From Saprospiraceae bacterium (GTDB taxonomy: Bacteria; Bacteroidota; Bacteroidia; Chitinophagales; Saprospiraceae), in assembly GCA_958295895.1 (NCBI GenBank), contig CATQHI010000012.1:21435-85434 (forward strand): 64,000 nt of DNA, read 5' to 3'. The notes beneath the pieces are model-generated. The model saw nothing but the letters and a program-made list of their open reading frames with translations, had not been told where the DNA came from and did not search any database. This document shows positions 1 through 7,641 of this stretch, in pieces. Each line of letters opens with the position of its first letter. Within the stretch, counting starts at the first letter, position 1. Position numbers and translations under genes: made by a program.

Positions 1-1329
1 AGCTACTTCCAGCGCATCCGGTTTAGCCGCCAGGCCTGGGATACGATCTCGCTGCGCCTCGACGGTACGGAACTACGTCACCTCTGGGATTATTACGCCT
101 CTCCCGGCCAGAACAACAGTCGCGGCCCGGTGGACATCAACGAGATCACCTTCCTGGGGTACGGTATCGACGCCGAGGGGTACAGCGACTACGCCGGTCA
201 CGACGTGGCGGGTAAGCACATCCTGATCTTCGCCGGGGAGCCCCGCAACCGCAACGGCAACTTCCTGCTGACCGGCACCAAGGACCCCAGCGACTGGAGC
301 CTCGACGACGGCCGCAAGCTGGAGCTCGCCCGGGAGCACGGAGTGGAAACTGTCTTCATTATCGACCCGGCCTTCCGCAACAACGTGCAGGACGTACGCC
401 AGGAGGTACTCGACGGCCGGCTGCGGATGGTGGAGCAGACGGAGGCCGAGCGCCGCACCGCCAACTCGGTGTACATCACGCCCGAACTGGCCCGTACCCT
501 GCTCGGCAGGGAGTACAAAAAAGTAGTAAGGGCCCGCCGCCGCATCGAGAAGTCCGGGCGCCTGCGCCCCGTCACGGTGGCCACCGCACTACAGCTGACC
601 CAGGAGAAGCGCGTGTCGGAGCTCATCGGAGAGAACGTCCTCGGCTACCTCGAGGGCACCGACTCCGTACTCAAAAACGAGGTGCTGGTGGTCAGTGCCC
701 ACTACGATCACCTCGGTAAGCGGGGCGATGCTGTCTTCAACGGAGCCGATGATAACGGCTCGGGCACCAGCACCGTCCTGGAGATCGCCGAGGCTTTCAT
801 AAAGGCCAAGCAGGAGGGACTCGGCCCCCGGCGTAGCGTGCTCTTCCTCTGGGTCAGCGGCGAGGAAAAGGGCCTGCTGGGATCGGAGTACTACGCCAGC
901 CATCCGGTCTTTCCGCTGGAGCAAACCATTGCCGATATCAACGTCGATATGGTGGGCCGGGTGGATGAAAAGCACGCCGCCGACCCCTACTACATCTACG
1001 TTATCGGCAGCGACCGGCTCAGCACCGAGCTCCACCGGATCAACGAAACGGTCAACCGCGACTTCACCCAGCTGGAACTGGACTACACCTACAACCTGGA
1101 GTCCGACCCGAACCGCTACTACTACCGCTCCGATCACTACAACTTTGCCCGCAACGGTATTCCCAGTATCTTCTTTTTCAACGGCAGCCACGCCGACTAC
1201 CACCGGGATACGGACACGGTAGATAAGATCAACTTCGATAAGATGGTCCGCATCGGTCAGCTCGTGTTCTACAACGCCTGGCAGCTGGCCAACCAGGATA
1301 AACGTATTGAGGTGGATGTGCGTCCCTAA
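1..1329 (+). CDS. M28-family zinc aminopeptidase, 5' truncated by window edge
   Basis: The frame is open from base 1, so the ORF-track start at 130 is internal and the true start lies upstream. A PA-domain-like stretch (GYGIDAEGYSDYAGHDV) precedes the peptidase domain. The co-catalytic zinc motifs of M28 peptidases are present in order: SAHYDHLG (His), GADDNGSG (bridging Asp), SGEEKGLLGS (catalytic Glu pair), NVDMVGR (Asp) and the distal His of YHRDTDT. Family knowledge: these are usually exported aminopeptidases; the signal peptide would be in the missing part. The gene ends tail-to-tail with the minus-strand HD gene, overlapping it by 4 bases. All metal ligands are intact, so it should be active. 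The family is certain; the substrate is unknown. Confidence 0.9.
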   Translation, partial: SYFQRIRFSRQAWDTISLRLDGTELRHLWDYYASPGQNNSRGPVDINEITFLGYGIDAEGYSDYAGHDVAGKHILIFAGEPRNRNGNFLLTGTKDPSDWSLDDGRKLELAREHGVETVFIIDPAFRNNVQDVRQEVLDGRLRMVEQTEAERRTANSVYITPELARTLLGREYKKVVRARRRIEKSGRLRPVTVATALQLTQEKRVSELIGENVLGYLEGTDSVLKNEVLVVSAHYDHLGKRGDAVFNGADDNGSGTSTVLEIAEAFIKAKQEGLGPRRSVLFLWVSGEEKGLLGSEYYASHPVFPLEQTIADINVDMVGRVDEKHAADPYYIYVIGSDRLSTELHRINETVNRDFTQLELDYTYNLESDPNRYYYRSDHYNFARNGIPSIFFFNGSHADYHRDTDTVDKINFDKMVRIGQLVFYNAWQLANQDKRIEVDVRP

Positions 1330-2615
1330 AACCCAAACAGCGAGCTTCCTACCGCCCTCGTGCCCTCCGCCTGCATGTTATAGTACACGGCCGCGGCTAC
1401 AAAGCCCAGCACCGCCACGATGAACCCGTAGAGGAACACGCTGTAGCAAATGCGCAGGTAGGCATACTTCTTAGCCAGCACCACGCCGAGGTAGTAGAGG
1501 TCACGCGACATGGTGCTGTACAGGAAGTCCTCGTCCTTGAGCATTTCGCTCATGCCGTACTCGTAGTCCTCCAGCGGCATCCTGTAAAAATTACCGAAGA
1601 ACAGTAGGTTGCTGCGTTTGGCCCTGATGTCCTCCAGGCTGCTCTTACCCTCCGTGATTTTGGGCCGGGTGGCCTGAATGGCAAAAAACAGCGAGCTTAG
1701 ACACACCGCCATCAGGATAATCGTCGGCACCGTAAGGTGGGGATTAGTATCGAGCTTGGGGAACAGATTAGCCGCCGAGATACTCAGGATGATCGCATTG
1801 ACCGACAGCATGATGTTGGCCTTGCTATCGGCCATGCTACTCAGGTTCACCTGCGAGCTGTAGGTGGCCCGGTACATAGTCTCTACGCCGCGCCCGGGTT
1901 TGAAGGGCTCCTTGTCCCTGGCGCGCGACTTTTTGAACGACTTCTTTTGCTTTTTTTCCCGTTCTAGCTCCTCCAGGTTAGTCGGGGTGGGATCGGGATG
2001 CAGCGCCTTTTTGCGGCGGTACAGTTCCTTGACGTGCTTCTCCTTGAGCTTGCCGTACAGCTCGCGCGCCGCCTCGGTATGGTATTCGTGCTGGAGCATA
2101 AAGGCCAACTCGAAGTCGATCCATTCCTGATCCGACATCACAATGTCGCGCGTCAGCGCGAACTCCTGGCGCACCCGGCCGCAGCGGTCCCAGTAGCTTG
2201 CCCCCCCCAGGTGACTGAGGTCGGCATCGGCCACAATTTCTCCCACGAAGGTCTGCGGCTGCTGGGGCATGCGCGTGGCCATAATACCGCCGCGCACTTT
2301 TTCGATCAGCTCCTCCTCCGTACCGTAACAGCGTAGGTAAGCCTCGGCGTGGCTGGCGCTGCGGTCCTCGTGTGCCTCCCAGCCCTCGGTGTAGCCCGTG
2401 TCATGAAACCAGGCGGCTATGCGGATCGCGAGTAGATCCGAATCCTCCAGATCATACTGTGCCGCAATCTCCCCGGCCGCCTCCACCACCGCGCAGGTGT
2501 GCTGAAAATTATGGTAGACGTAGCGTCCATCCGTCCCCCTGCGGATCAACTCCTCCACGTGGGCTTCTACCTCCCCCAGCAGGCCTACCGGTCCGGTCAG
2601 CGTTTCTGTTTTCAT
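1326..2615 (-). CDS. HD-domain protein fused to Pycsar-type transmembrane effector domain (DUF5706/PycTM)
   Basis: 429 residues in two parts. The N-terminal half is an HD phosphohydrolase: QHT (His39), FHDTGY (His71-Asp72) and VADADLSH (Asp near 130) supply the expected metal ligands. A charged lysine-rich linker (residues about 195-240) leads to a membrane module with segments near 265-285 and 293-315 and a third near 392-415; SKANIMLSVNAI and the following hydrophobic pattern match the PycTM effector family. Family knowledge: PycTM proteins are membrane-disrupting effectors gated by cyclic pyrimidine nucleotides, and HD proteins can hydrolyse nucleotides. No cyclase gene lies in the window, so it is an orphan here. 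It is divergent from the DUF1232 gene across a 92-base gap containing the GC-rich leader motif. A role as self-limiting nucleotide sensor/effector is inference. Confidence 0.8.
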   Translation of the reverse strand: MKTETLTGPVGLLGEVEAHVEELIRRGTDGRYVYHNFQHTCAVVEAAGEIAAQYDLEDSDLLAIRIAAWFHDTGYTEGWEAHEDRSASHAEAYLRCYGTEEELIEKVRGGIMATRMPQQPQTFVGEIVADADLSHLGGASYWDRCGRVRQEFALTRDIVMSDQEWIDFELAFMLQHEYHTEAARELYGKLKEKHVKELYRRKKALHPDPTPTNLEELEREKKQKKSFKKSRARDKEPFKPGRGVETMYRATYSSQVNLSSMADSKANIMLSVNAIILSISAANLFPKLDTNPHLTVPTIILMAVCLSSLFFAIQATRPKITEGKSSLEDIRAKRSNLLFFGNFYRMPLEDYEYGMSEMLKDEDFLYSTMSRDLYYLGVVLAKKYAYLRICYSVFLYGFIVAVLGFVAAAVYYNMQAEGTRAVGSSLFGF

Positions 2616-2643
2616 CGTTGTATAACATCAATCACGGCCAGTA

Positions 2644-2665
2644 GGGCGGGGCCGCAGGTGCAAAG
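2644..2665 (-). repeat. GC-rich leader motif copy a (22 bp)
   Basis: Read on the minus strand: CTTTGCACCTGCGGCCCCGCCC. It is identical over 22 bp to the copy at 34383-34404 and leads into the HD-PycTM gene. Confidence 0.8.
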
Positions 2666-2707
2666 CTTACGCAGAGCAAACTTAACCACACGGGCTTTTC
2701 GTGCGTT

Positions 2708-3094
2708 TTGACCTCCAAGTTAACTAGCTACCCCCCTACCGTGTATCCCCTCCTATCCCGCATCGCCAAAAACGCCAAGACCGCCGGTACGCGCACCGTC
2801 TACACTGCCCTGCTGCTCTACTACGCCTACCGCCGCAAAGAAACCCCCAGCTGGGCTAAGCGGACCATCCTGGGCGCCCTGGGGTACCTGATTGCCCCCC
2901 TGGACGCCCTGCCCGATCTCACGCCCGTGCTGGGGTATACCGACGACCTGGCCGTACTCGGTACCGGACTGGCCATCGTGGCGGCCTACATCAATAAGGA
3001 CGTCAGGACACAGGCGCGCGCTAAACTGGATGCCTGGTTTCCCGGCCAGGTGACCGCCGAGGTGGTCGAGGCGGTGGATCGCGAGCTCGACTAG
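2708..3094 (+). CDS. YkvA/DUF1232-family small membrane protein
   Basis: 128 residues. The core SWAKRTILGALGYLIAPLDA followed by LPDLTP and GYTDDLAVL is the DUF1232 signature, with one or two hydrophobic helices. The function of the family is not established; members are small membrane proteins often found next to stress genes. The start is uncertain: TTG at 2708 (used here) or an in-frame GTG at 2741; no ATG lies upstream. It is followed after 56 bases by a gene with its own -7 box. It is the first of three same-strand genes (DUF1232, helical protein, membrane-anchored PspA-like protein), which suggests a membrane-related job; that is inference. Confidence 0.8.
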   Translation: MTSKLTSYPPTVYPLLSRIAKNAKTAGTRTVYTALLLYYAYRRKETPSWAKRTILGALGYLIAPLDALPDLTPVLGYTDDLAVLGTGLAIVAAYINKDVRTQARAKLDAWFPGQVTAEVVEAVDRELD

Positions 3095-3122
3095 CCGCCG
3101 GCGCCCCCAACCGCGTACCCCT

Positions 3123-3130
3123 TACCTTTG
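3123..3130 (+). promoter_or_regulatory. Bacteroidota -7 box (TACCTTTG)
   Basis: Exact TAnnTTTG match ending 20 bases before the ATG at 3151, giving a short leader for the helical protein / PspA-like pair. Confidence 0.6.
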
Positions 3131-3150
3131 TCTCCTTCAAAACTCCCTAG

Positions 3151-3672
3151 ATGTCCGGCACCAACAACCGCTTCGCCACCGCCCTCATGAAGGCCCTCGA
3201 AAAGAAAAACCTCGACGGCTTTGACTACCTGGAGTGGAAACAGAGCGTAGGGCGGCTCACCGAGATCGGTATGGACCAGGATACGGCCATCAACTCAGCC
3301 TTCATCACCGGCTCCTCCGTCGGTCTGACCAAGGAAAAACTCATCAAGACGGCCAATTACTACGCCGAGGTACTACAGGACGAAAAGGCCCAGTTCATGC
3401 GCAGCCTCGAAAAGCACCTGGTGGACAACGTCGAGGGGAAGGCCAAGCAGACCGGCGAGCTCAAAAAGAAAATCGCCAACTGGGAGACCAAGATCGAGCA
3501 ACTACGGGAGCAAATCCAGGCCGCCACCGAGCAGATTGAGTCGGCCGATGCCCAGATCACCGCCGCCCGCACCAAAGCCGAGGAGAACCAGCGTGGCTTC
3601 GAGGAGGCGCTCCAGGTCATCACCACCACCATCAACGAAGACGTAGCCGACATCCGGCGCGTGCTCGCCTAA
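3151..3672 (+). CDS. Hypothetical helical coiled-coil protein
   Basis: 173 residues, soluble, no signal peptide or membrane segment. The N-terminal 75 residues are a compact helical region (DYLEWKQSVGRLTEIGMDQD) and residues about 75-150 form a continuous coiled coil rich in Lys, Glu and Gln. I do not recognise the family. It lies only 15 bases upstream of the membrane-anchored PspA-like gene and shares its promoter, so the products probably work together, for example as a cytosolic partner that binds through coiled coils. No catalytic motif is visible. ATG start confirmed by the -7 box 20 bases upstream. Confidence 0.7.
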   Translation: MSGTNNRFATALMKALEKKNLDGFDYLEWKQSVGRLTEIGMDQDTAINSAFITGSSVGLTKEKLIKTANYYAEVLQDEKAQFMRSLEKHLVDNVEGKAKQTGELKKKIANWETKIEQLREQIQAATEQIESADAQITAARTKAEENQRGFEEALQVITTTINEDVADIRRVLA

Positions 3673-3687
3673 CCCCGCTGTTTCCCC

Positions 3688-4722
3688 ATGACGCCACCGG
3701 CCTCCCCCAAAAAGTCATTCTGGCAACGCCCCGAGGGAGTTACGGGACTCGTCTTTTTGCTGGCCATCCTGGCCGGTCTGGGCTTCGTATTTACCACCTT
3801 CGCCGGCATCATCATTCCCTTCCTGTCCACCACCCTCGGACTGGTAGTTGCCGCCGTGGCCCTGCTCACGGTACTCTTTGCCATTGTCGATCCCCGTACC
3901 CGTACCCTGCTGAGTTATATGTACAAATCGGGCATGCGCAAGCTCACCGGCCTGTTCGTCAACATCGACCCCATCGGTATCCTCAAATCCTACGTCGAGG
4001 AGCTGGAGGGGAATTTACAGGAGATGCGCAAACAGATCGGTAAGATCCGCGGGCAGATGCGGCACCTCACCACCCTGGTGGAGACCAACGAAAAGGAGGT
4101 CAAAAAACAACTCAAGCTGGCCGCCCTGGCCAAGGAGAAGGGCAAGAACCAGCAGATGATCCTGAGCAGCCGCCGCGCCGCCCGCCTGCGCGAGAGCAAC
4201 CAGAAGTACCAGGTGCTGCTCACAAAAATGGAGGTGCTCAACCGCGTGCTCAACCGCATGCACCAGAACAGCGAGGTGCTACTCGAAGACACCCGCGATC
4301 AGGTCGACCTACGCATCCAGGAGCGCAAAGCCATCCGGGCGAGCCACGGGGCCATGAAGTCGGCCATGAGCGTGATCAACGGCGACCCCGATCAGCGCGC
4401 CCTCTTCGATCAGGCCATGGAGGCCATCGCCGAGGACGTCGCCAACAAAGTGGGTGAAATGGAGCGCATGATGGAACTCAGCAGTGACTTCCTGGCCAGC
4501 GTCGATCTGCAAAACGGGGTATTTGCCGACGAGGGCCTGCGTATGCTGGAGGAGTGGGAGAAAAAAAGTGAATTACTGCTCAGTGAGGGGCACATCGAGA
4601 TGGACCTCGACGACAAGCGCACCACGCCCGAGGAGCGGCTCGATCTGGAGGACATCCCCCGCCCGGAAGCCAAGCCCCAGGGACGGGGCGAAACCGGCAA
4701 CTACGATCAGTTTTTCCAGTAA
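3688..4722 (+). CDS. Membrane-anchored PspA/IM30-like (ESCRT-III-like) coiled-coil protein, putative
   Basis: 344 residues. Two adjacent hydrophobic segments (about 18-40 and 43-66) form a membrane hairpin, then residues about 85-290 are a long charged helical array. The pattern resembles PspA/Vipp1: an N-terminal DPIGILKSYVEELEGNLQEM reminiscent of the PspA 'DP...L...EME' helix, a long Arg/Lys/Gln-rich hairpin, and a late VANKVGEMERMME helix like the PspA ME-rich end. PspA proteins are peripheral, so a built-in transmembrane anchor is unusual. The C-terminus is acidic and Pro-rich, likely disordered. It is the second gene of an operon with the helical protein at 3151. PspA homology is my pattern reading, not a search result; a generic membrane coiled-coil protein is the alternative. 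Confidence 0.6.
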   Translation: MTPPASPKKSFWQRPEGVTGLVFLLAILAGLGFVFTTFAGIIIPFLSTTLGLVVAAVALLTVLFAIVDPRTRTLLSYMYKSGMRKLTGLFVNIDPIGILKSYVEELEGNLQEMRKQIGKIRGQMRHLTTLVETNEKEVKKQLKLAALAKEKGKNQQMILSSRRAARLRESNQKYQVLLTKMEVLNRVLNRMHQNSEVLLEDTRDQVDLRIQERKAIRASHGAMKSAMSVINGDPDQRALFDQAMEAIAEDVANKVGEMERMMELSSDFLASVDLQNGVFADEGLRMLEEWEKKSELLLSEGHIEMDLDDKRTTPEERLDLEDIPRPEAKPQGRGETGNYDQFFQ

Positions 4723-4723
4723 C

Positions 4724-5779
4724 CTACCGCCACCCGGCTCCGTAGGTATTGACGAGCACATCGTCGTAGGCATCCGCCTGTGCGAACAACGCTTCAAAAC
4801 GCGGTAGGGCGGTTTCCAGGCTTAGGTACCGGTCGTAGATCAGCAGCGATAGAATGATATCGCGCCCGTAGGTCGAAAACGTAAGCTGCTGCAGCCGGTC
4901 GTTCTCGCGCAGTAGGTAAGCAAACACCTCCGCAGGAGGCAGCTCGGGCAGTTGGCACAGGTAAGCATCACCGGTGACTAGGCCACTATCCTCGTGGTAG
5001 GTCACCTGTATCGTAGCACTGCCCTGGCGAATACGCCAGAGGTTGGGGCCCCGACGGGCGAGGCGTGGGTCGTGACCCGCCGCCCGAATGATGGCTTCGA
5101 TGGTAGCCTCCACTCCGGTCGGCAGTACCTCCTCCACCAGGGAGGGCAGTACAAGGGGCTTACCGCAGTTCGGGCAAAAACCCTTCGGATTGGCCGCTAG
5201 CTCGAAGGTCACCTCCCGGCAGTAAAAACAGCGCGCCGCCGGCCGGCCCTCTCCCCGGCCGAAGGTGTCCAGTACCTCGCTGACCGTCCCGGCCGGCAGG
5301 GCTAGCGTCTCTCCGGGATGCTCCCGGGCGTTCATCATGTTGATACCCCGAAGCTGGCCCTGCGCATCGAGCAGCACTCCGCCGATGAGCGTCTCCCCCT
5401 CCCGTGCCGTGTGCCGTAGGTAATCGGTTCCATTTAGCTCCACCCCGACCGCAGTCAGCTCTCCGTCGATTTGCCGGACCGGCTCCCCCAGGTACTGCCC
5501 GACGGTCCGCACCGGATCACCCACCCCGGCGGCCTCCTGGCTAAAGGGTAGCGGCGGCACTTCCGGAAGGCTACGGGGCCGCAAAAAAGCCAGGTCGTAA
5601 ACAGCATCGAGGTAGACGACCTCGGCCAGTTGCTCAGCCTGGTCGGCTCCCTCGATGACCACCGTGCTGTTGCTGCGCACGACGTGCTCGTTCGTCACCA
5701 CCAGGGCGTACTGCGCCAGGTATACGCCGGTACCGGTACTAAAGGGGGTGGCAACCTGAAGGAGTGGGATGGGGGACAT
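4724..5779 (-). CDS. Degenerate trypsin-like (HtrA-fold) protease with zinc ribbon and YbjN-like domain
   Basis: 351 residues, no signal peptide. Residues 1-165 follow the chymotrypsin/HtrA fold: TNEHVV (His32) and YDLAFL (Asp62) keep two triad positions, but the usual GNSGGPL serine loop reads GETLIGGVL, so Ser is replaced by Ile132; peptidase activity is unlikely. A zinc ribbon follows (CFYC ... CPNC, about 184-202). The C-terminal 140 residues look like the YbjN / secretion-chaperone fold (weak recognition). Domain logic suggests a binding or sensing protein that uses a dead protease as recognition module. It ends one base beyond the stop of the PspA-like gene, tail-to-tail, and starts divergently from the MutS-like gene. 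Confidence 0.7.
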   Translation of the reverse strand: MSPIPLLQVATPFSTGTGVYLAQYALVVTNEHVVRSNSTVVIEGADQAEQLAEVVYLDAVYDLAFLRPRSLPEVPPLPFSQEAAGVGDPVRTVGQYLGEPVRQIDGELTAVGVELNGTDYLRHTAREGETLIGGVLLDAQGQLRGINMMNAREHPGETLALPAGTVSEVLDTFGRGEGRPAARCFYCREVTFELAANPKGFCPNCGKPLVLPSLVEEVLPTGVEATIEAIIRAAGHDPRLARRGPNLWRIRQGSATIQVTYHEDSGLVTGDAYLCQLPELPPAEVFAYLLRENDRLQQLTFSTYGRDIILSLLIYDRYLSLETALPRFEALFAQADAYDDVLVNTYGAGWR

Positions 5780-5845
5780 GTGAAAGGACTCACCAACTAC
5801 GGAAGTGTCGAATGTACAACCTTACCCGCTTTACGGGCTTCTTCG

Positions 5846-5853
5846 CATCTTTG
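5846..5853 (+). promoter_or_regulatory. -7 box variant (CATCTTTG)
   Basis: One mismatch from TAnnTTTG, five bases before the GTG at 5859; decides the start of the MutS-like gene and implies a leaderless mRNA. Confidence 0.45.
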
Positions 5854-5858
5854 TCGGC

Positions 5859-7631
5859 GTGGCGGACCCGTTTACCTACTATACTCAACTTGCCGGCGCG
5901 GCAGCGGCACGCGCCACCCGGCTCCAGCAGCGGTACGACCGGCTAGCCGTAGCGCGACTGATCGCCTTTGCCGGGTTGGTGGCCCTCCTGATTCTCGCCT
6001 TCGATGCGGCCCTTTGGCTGGGCATCGGGCTCCTGCTGATCGGCCTGCCCCTACTCGGGGTTGGGGTGCGCTGGCACCTTAGCATCGGCCGGGAGGCGCA
6101 ACGCGCCCGGGTGCGGCACGGCCTGGCCGGGGCGGAGCTCCGGGCCCTTGACCATCAGTTTTCCCAGTTCGGCGATGGCTACGCCTACCAGCCTGCCGAT
6201 CACCCCTACGCCGTGGACCTGGACATTCTCGGCCCGCATTCCCTGTACCAGTACCTCAACCGCACCGTCACGGCCATCGGGGGGGAACGACTGGCCCAGG
6301 AGCTCCTCCACCCCGCCACGCCCCCGGAGGCGGAGCGCCGACGCATCGCCGGGCGAGACCTGGCGGCAGACCCGGACTGGTGCACTGAATTCAGAACCCT
6401 AGGCAGTGAGCTAAGGGACGAGCTCGGCTACGCTCGCCGGCTACTGGAGTGGGTGGAGCGCCCCGCCGTGGTCACCGGTCGCTTCGCCCGTTGGATGCGG
6501 TGGCTCGCCCCGGTACTTACCCTGCTAGGACTCTGGTGGTGCTTTACCCAACAGCCCTGGCAGCTGGGGCTACTAGCCTTCGTGCCGGCCTTCGTACTGC
6601 TGCGCCGCTACGGGGAGGCGGCCGCACTCGAGCATAGCTACACGGCCCGGGCCGGCACGATCCTAGCCGGGTACCGGCAGCTGTTCGAGCAGATGGAGGC
6701 GCGACCCGGCAGCAGCCTAGGAGCTTCGGTAGCCATCGGGCGGCTGGCGTACGCCATCAAGCAGCTCGACGTACGCAATAATCCCTTCGTGTTCCTGCTC
6801 GAGATCACCGGGCTGTGGAGCATCCAGTGGCTGACCCGGCTGGACCGCTGGCGTCTGAATCACCGCGACCAACTAGCCCGCTGGCTGGAGGAGCTCGCCG
6901 ATACCGATGCCCGCATATCCTGGGCCACGCTGCGCTTCAACCATCCCGGCTGGACGGAACCCGAGCCGACCGGGGAGCGGGTGCTCGAAGGGCGGGGACT
7001 GGCTCATCCCCTGCTTTCGCCGCGGGGTCGCGTGACCAATGCTATTTCAATGTCGACCGACGGGCACATCCACCTCGTCACCGGAAGTAACATGGCCGGC
7101 AAGTCGACGTGGCTGCGCACCGTAGGCATCAATCTGGTACTGGCCCGGGCCGGGGGTCCTGTCTGCGCGTTGCACCTGCGCGCCGCCGCCCTCCAGGTGT
7201 GGACCTCCATGCGTACGCAGGACGATCTGAGTGAGAATACCTCGAGCTTTTTTGCCGAGCTCAAACGCCTGAAGGCCATCATCGATGCCGTGAAGGACCC
7301 CGGGCAGGAGGTGTTTTTCCTGCTCGACGAGATCCTCAAGGGCACCAATAGCCGCGACCGCCATACGGGTGCCCGCGCCCTGATCCGCCAGTTGATTCGC
7401 GAGCGGGGGGCCGGTATCATTGCCACCCACGACCTGGAACTGGCCGCCCTGGCCGACGAGCCCGGGGCACGGGTAGAAAACTACGCCATGGAAGTACAGA
7501 CTCGTGCGGGCGAATTGGTGTTTGACTACCAGCTGCATCCGGGCGTGAGCCAGAGCTTCAACGCCACGGCGCTGATGGCCCGCATGGGCATCGAAATAGA
7601 CCCCGCCGATATCTCACTAACCCACGACTAA
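5859..7631 (+). CDS. Membrane-anchored MutS-family ATPase
   Basis: About 590 residues. After a short polar N-terminus come two hydrophobic segments (about 30-48 and 54-70), then helical lever-like regions with further hydrophobic stretches, and a C-terminal MutS ATPase domain: Walker A TGSNMAGKSTWLRT, Walker B FFLLDEILKGTNS and a conserved TGARAL region. The DNA mismatch-binding domains of MutS are absent; proteins of this size and layout are frequent in Bacteroidota and their function is not settled. The track places the start at GTG 5805, but GTG 5859 has a near-consensus -7 box five bases upstream and gives the expected N-terminus. galE follows 10 bases downstream. Confidence 0.82.
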   Translation: MADPFTYYTQLAGAAAARATRLQQRYDRLAVARLIAFAGLVALLILAFDAALWLGIGLLLIGLPLLGVGVRWHLSIGREAQRARVRHGLAGAELRALDHQFSQFGDGYAYQPADHPYAVDLDILGPHSLYQYLNRTVTAIGGERLAQELLHPATPPEAERRRIAGRDLAADPDWCTEFRTLGSELRDELGYARRLLEWVERPAVVTGRFARWMRWLAPVLTLLGLWWCFTQQPWQLGLLAFVPAFVLLRRYGEAAALEHSYTARAGTILAGYRQLFEQMEARPGSSLGASVAIGRLAYAIKQLDVRNNPFVFLLEITGLWSIQWLTRLDRWRLNHRDQLARWLEELADTDARISWATLRFNHPGWTEPEPTGERVLEGRGLAHPLLSPRGRVTNAISMSTDGHIHLVTGSNMAGKSTWLRTVGINLVLARAGGPVCALHLRAAALQVWTSMRTQDDLSENTSSFFAELKRLKAIIDAVKDPGQEVFFLLDEILKGTNSRDRHTGARALIRQLIRERGAGIIATHDLELAALADEPGARVENYAMEVQTRAGELVFDYQLHPGVSQSFNATALMARMGIEIDPADISLTHD

Positions 7632-7641
7632 CACGATACCC

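Noticed and set aside
589-1203. 204-residue antisense ORF inside the M28 peptidase
   Set aside because: Shadow of a high-GC coding region; the plus frame has all catalytic motifs.
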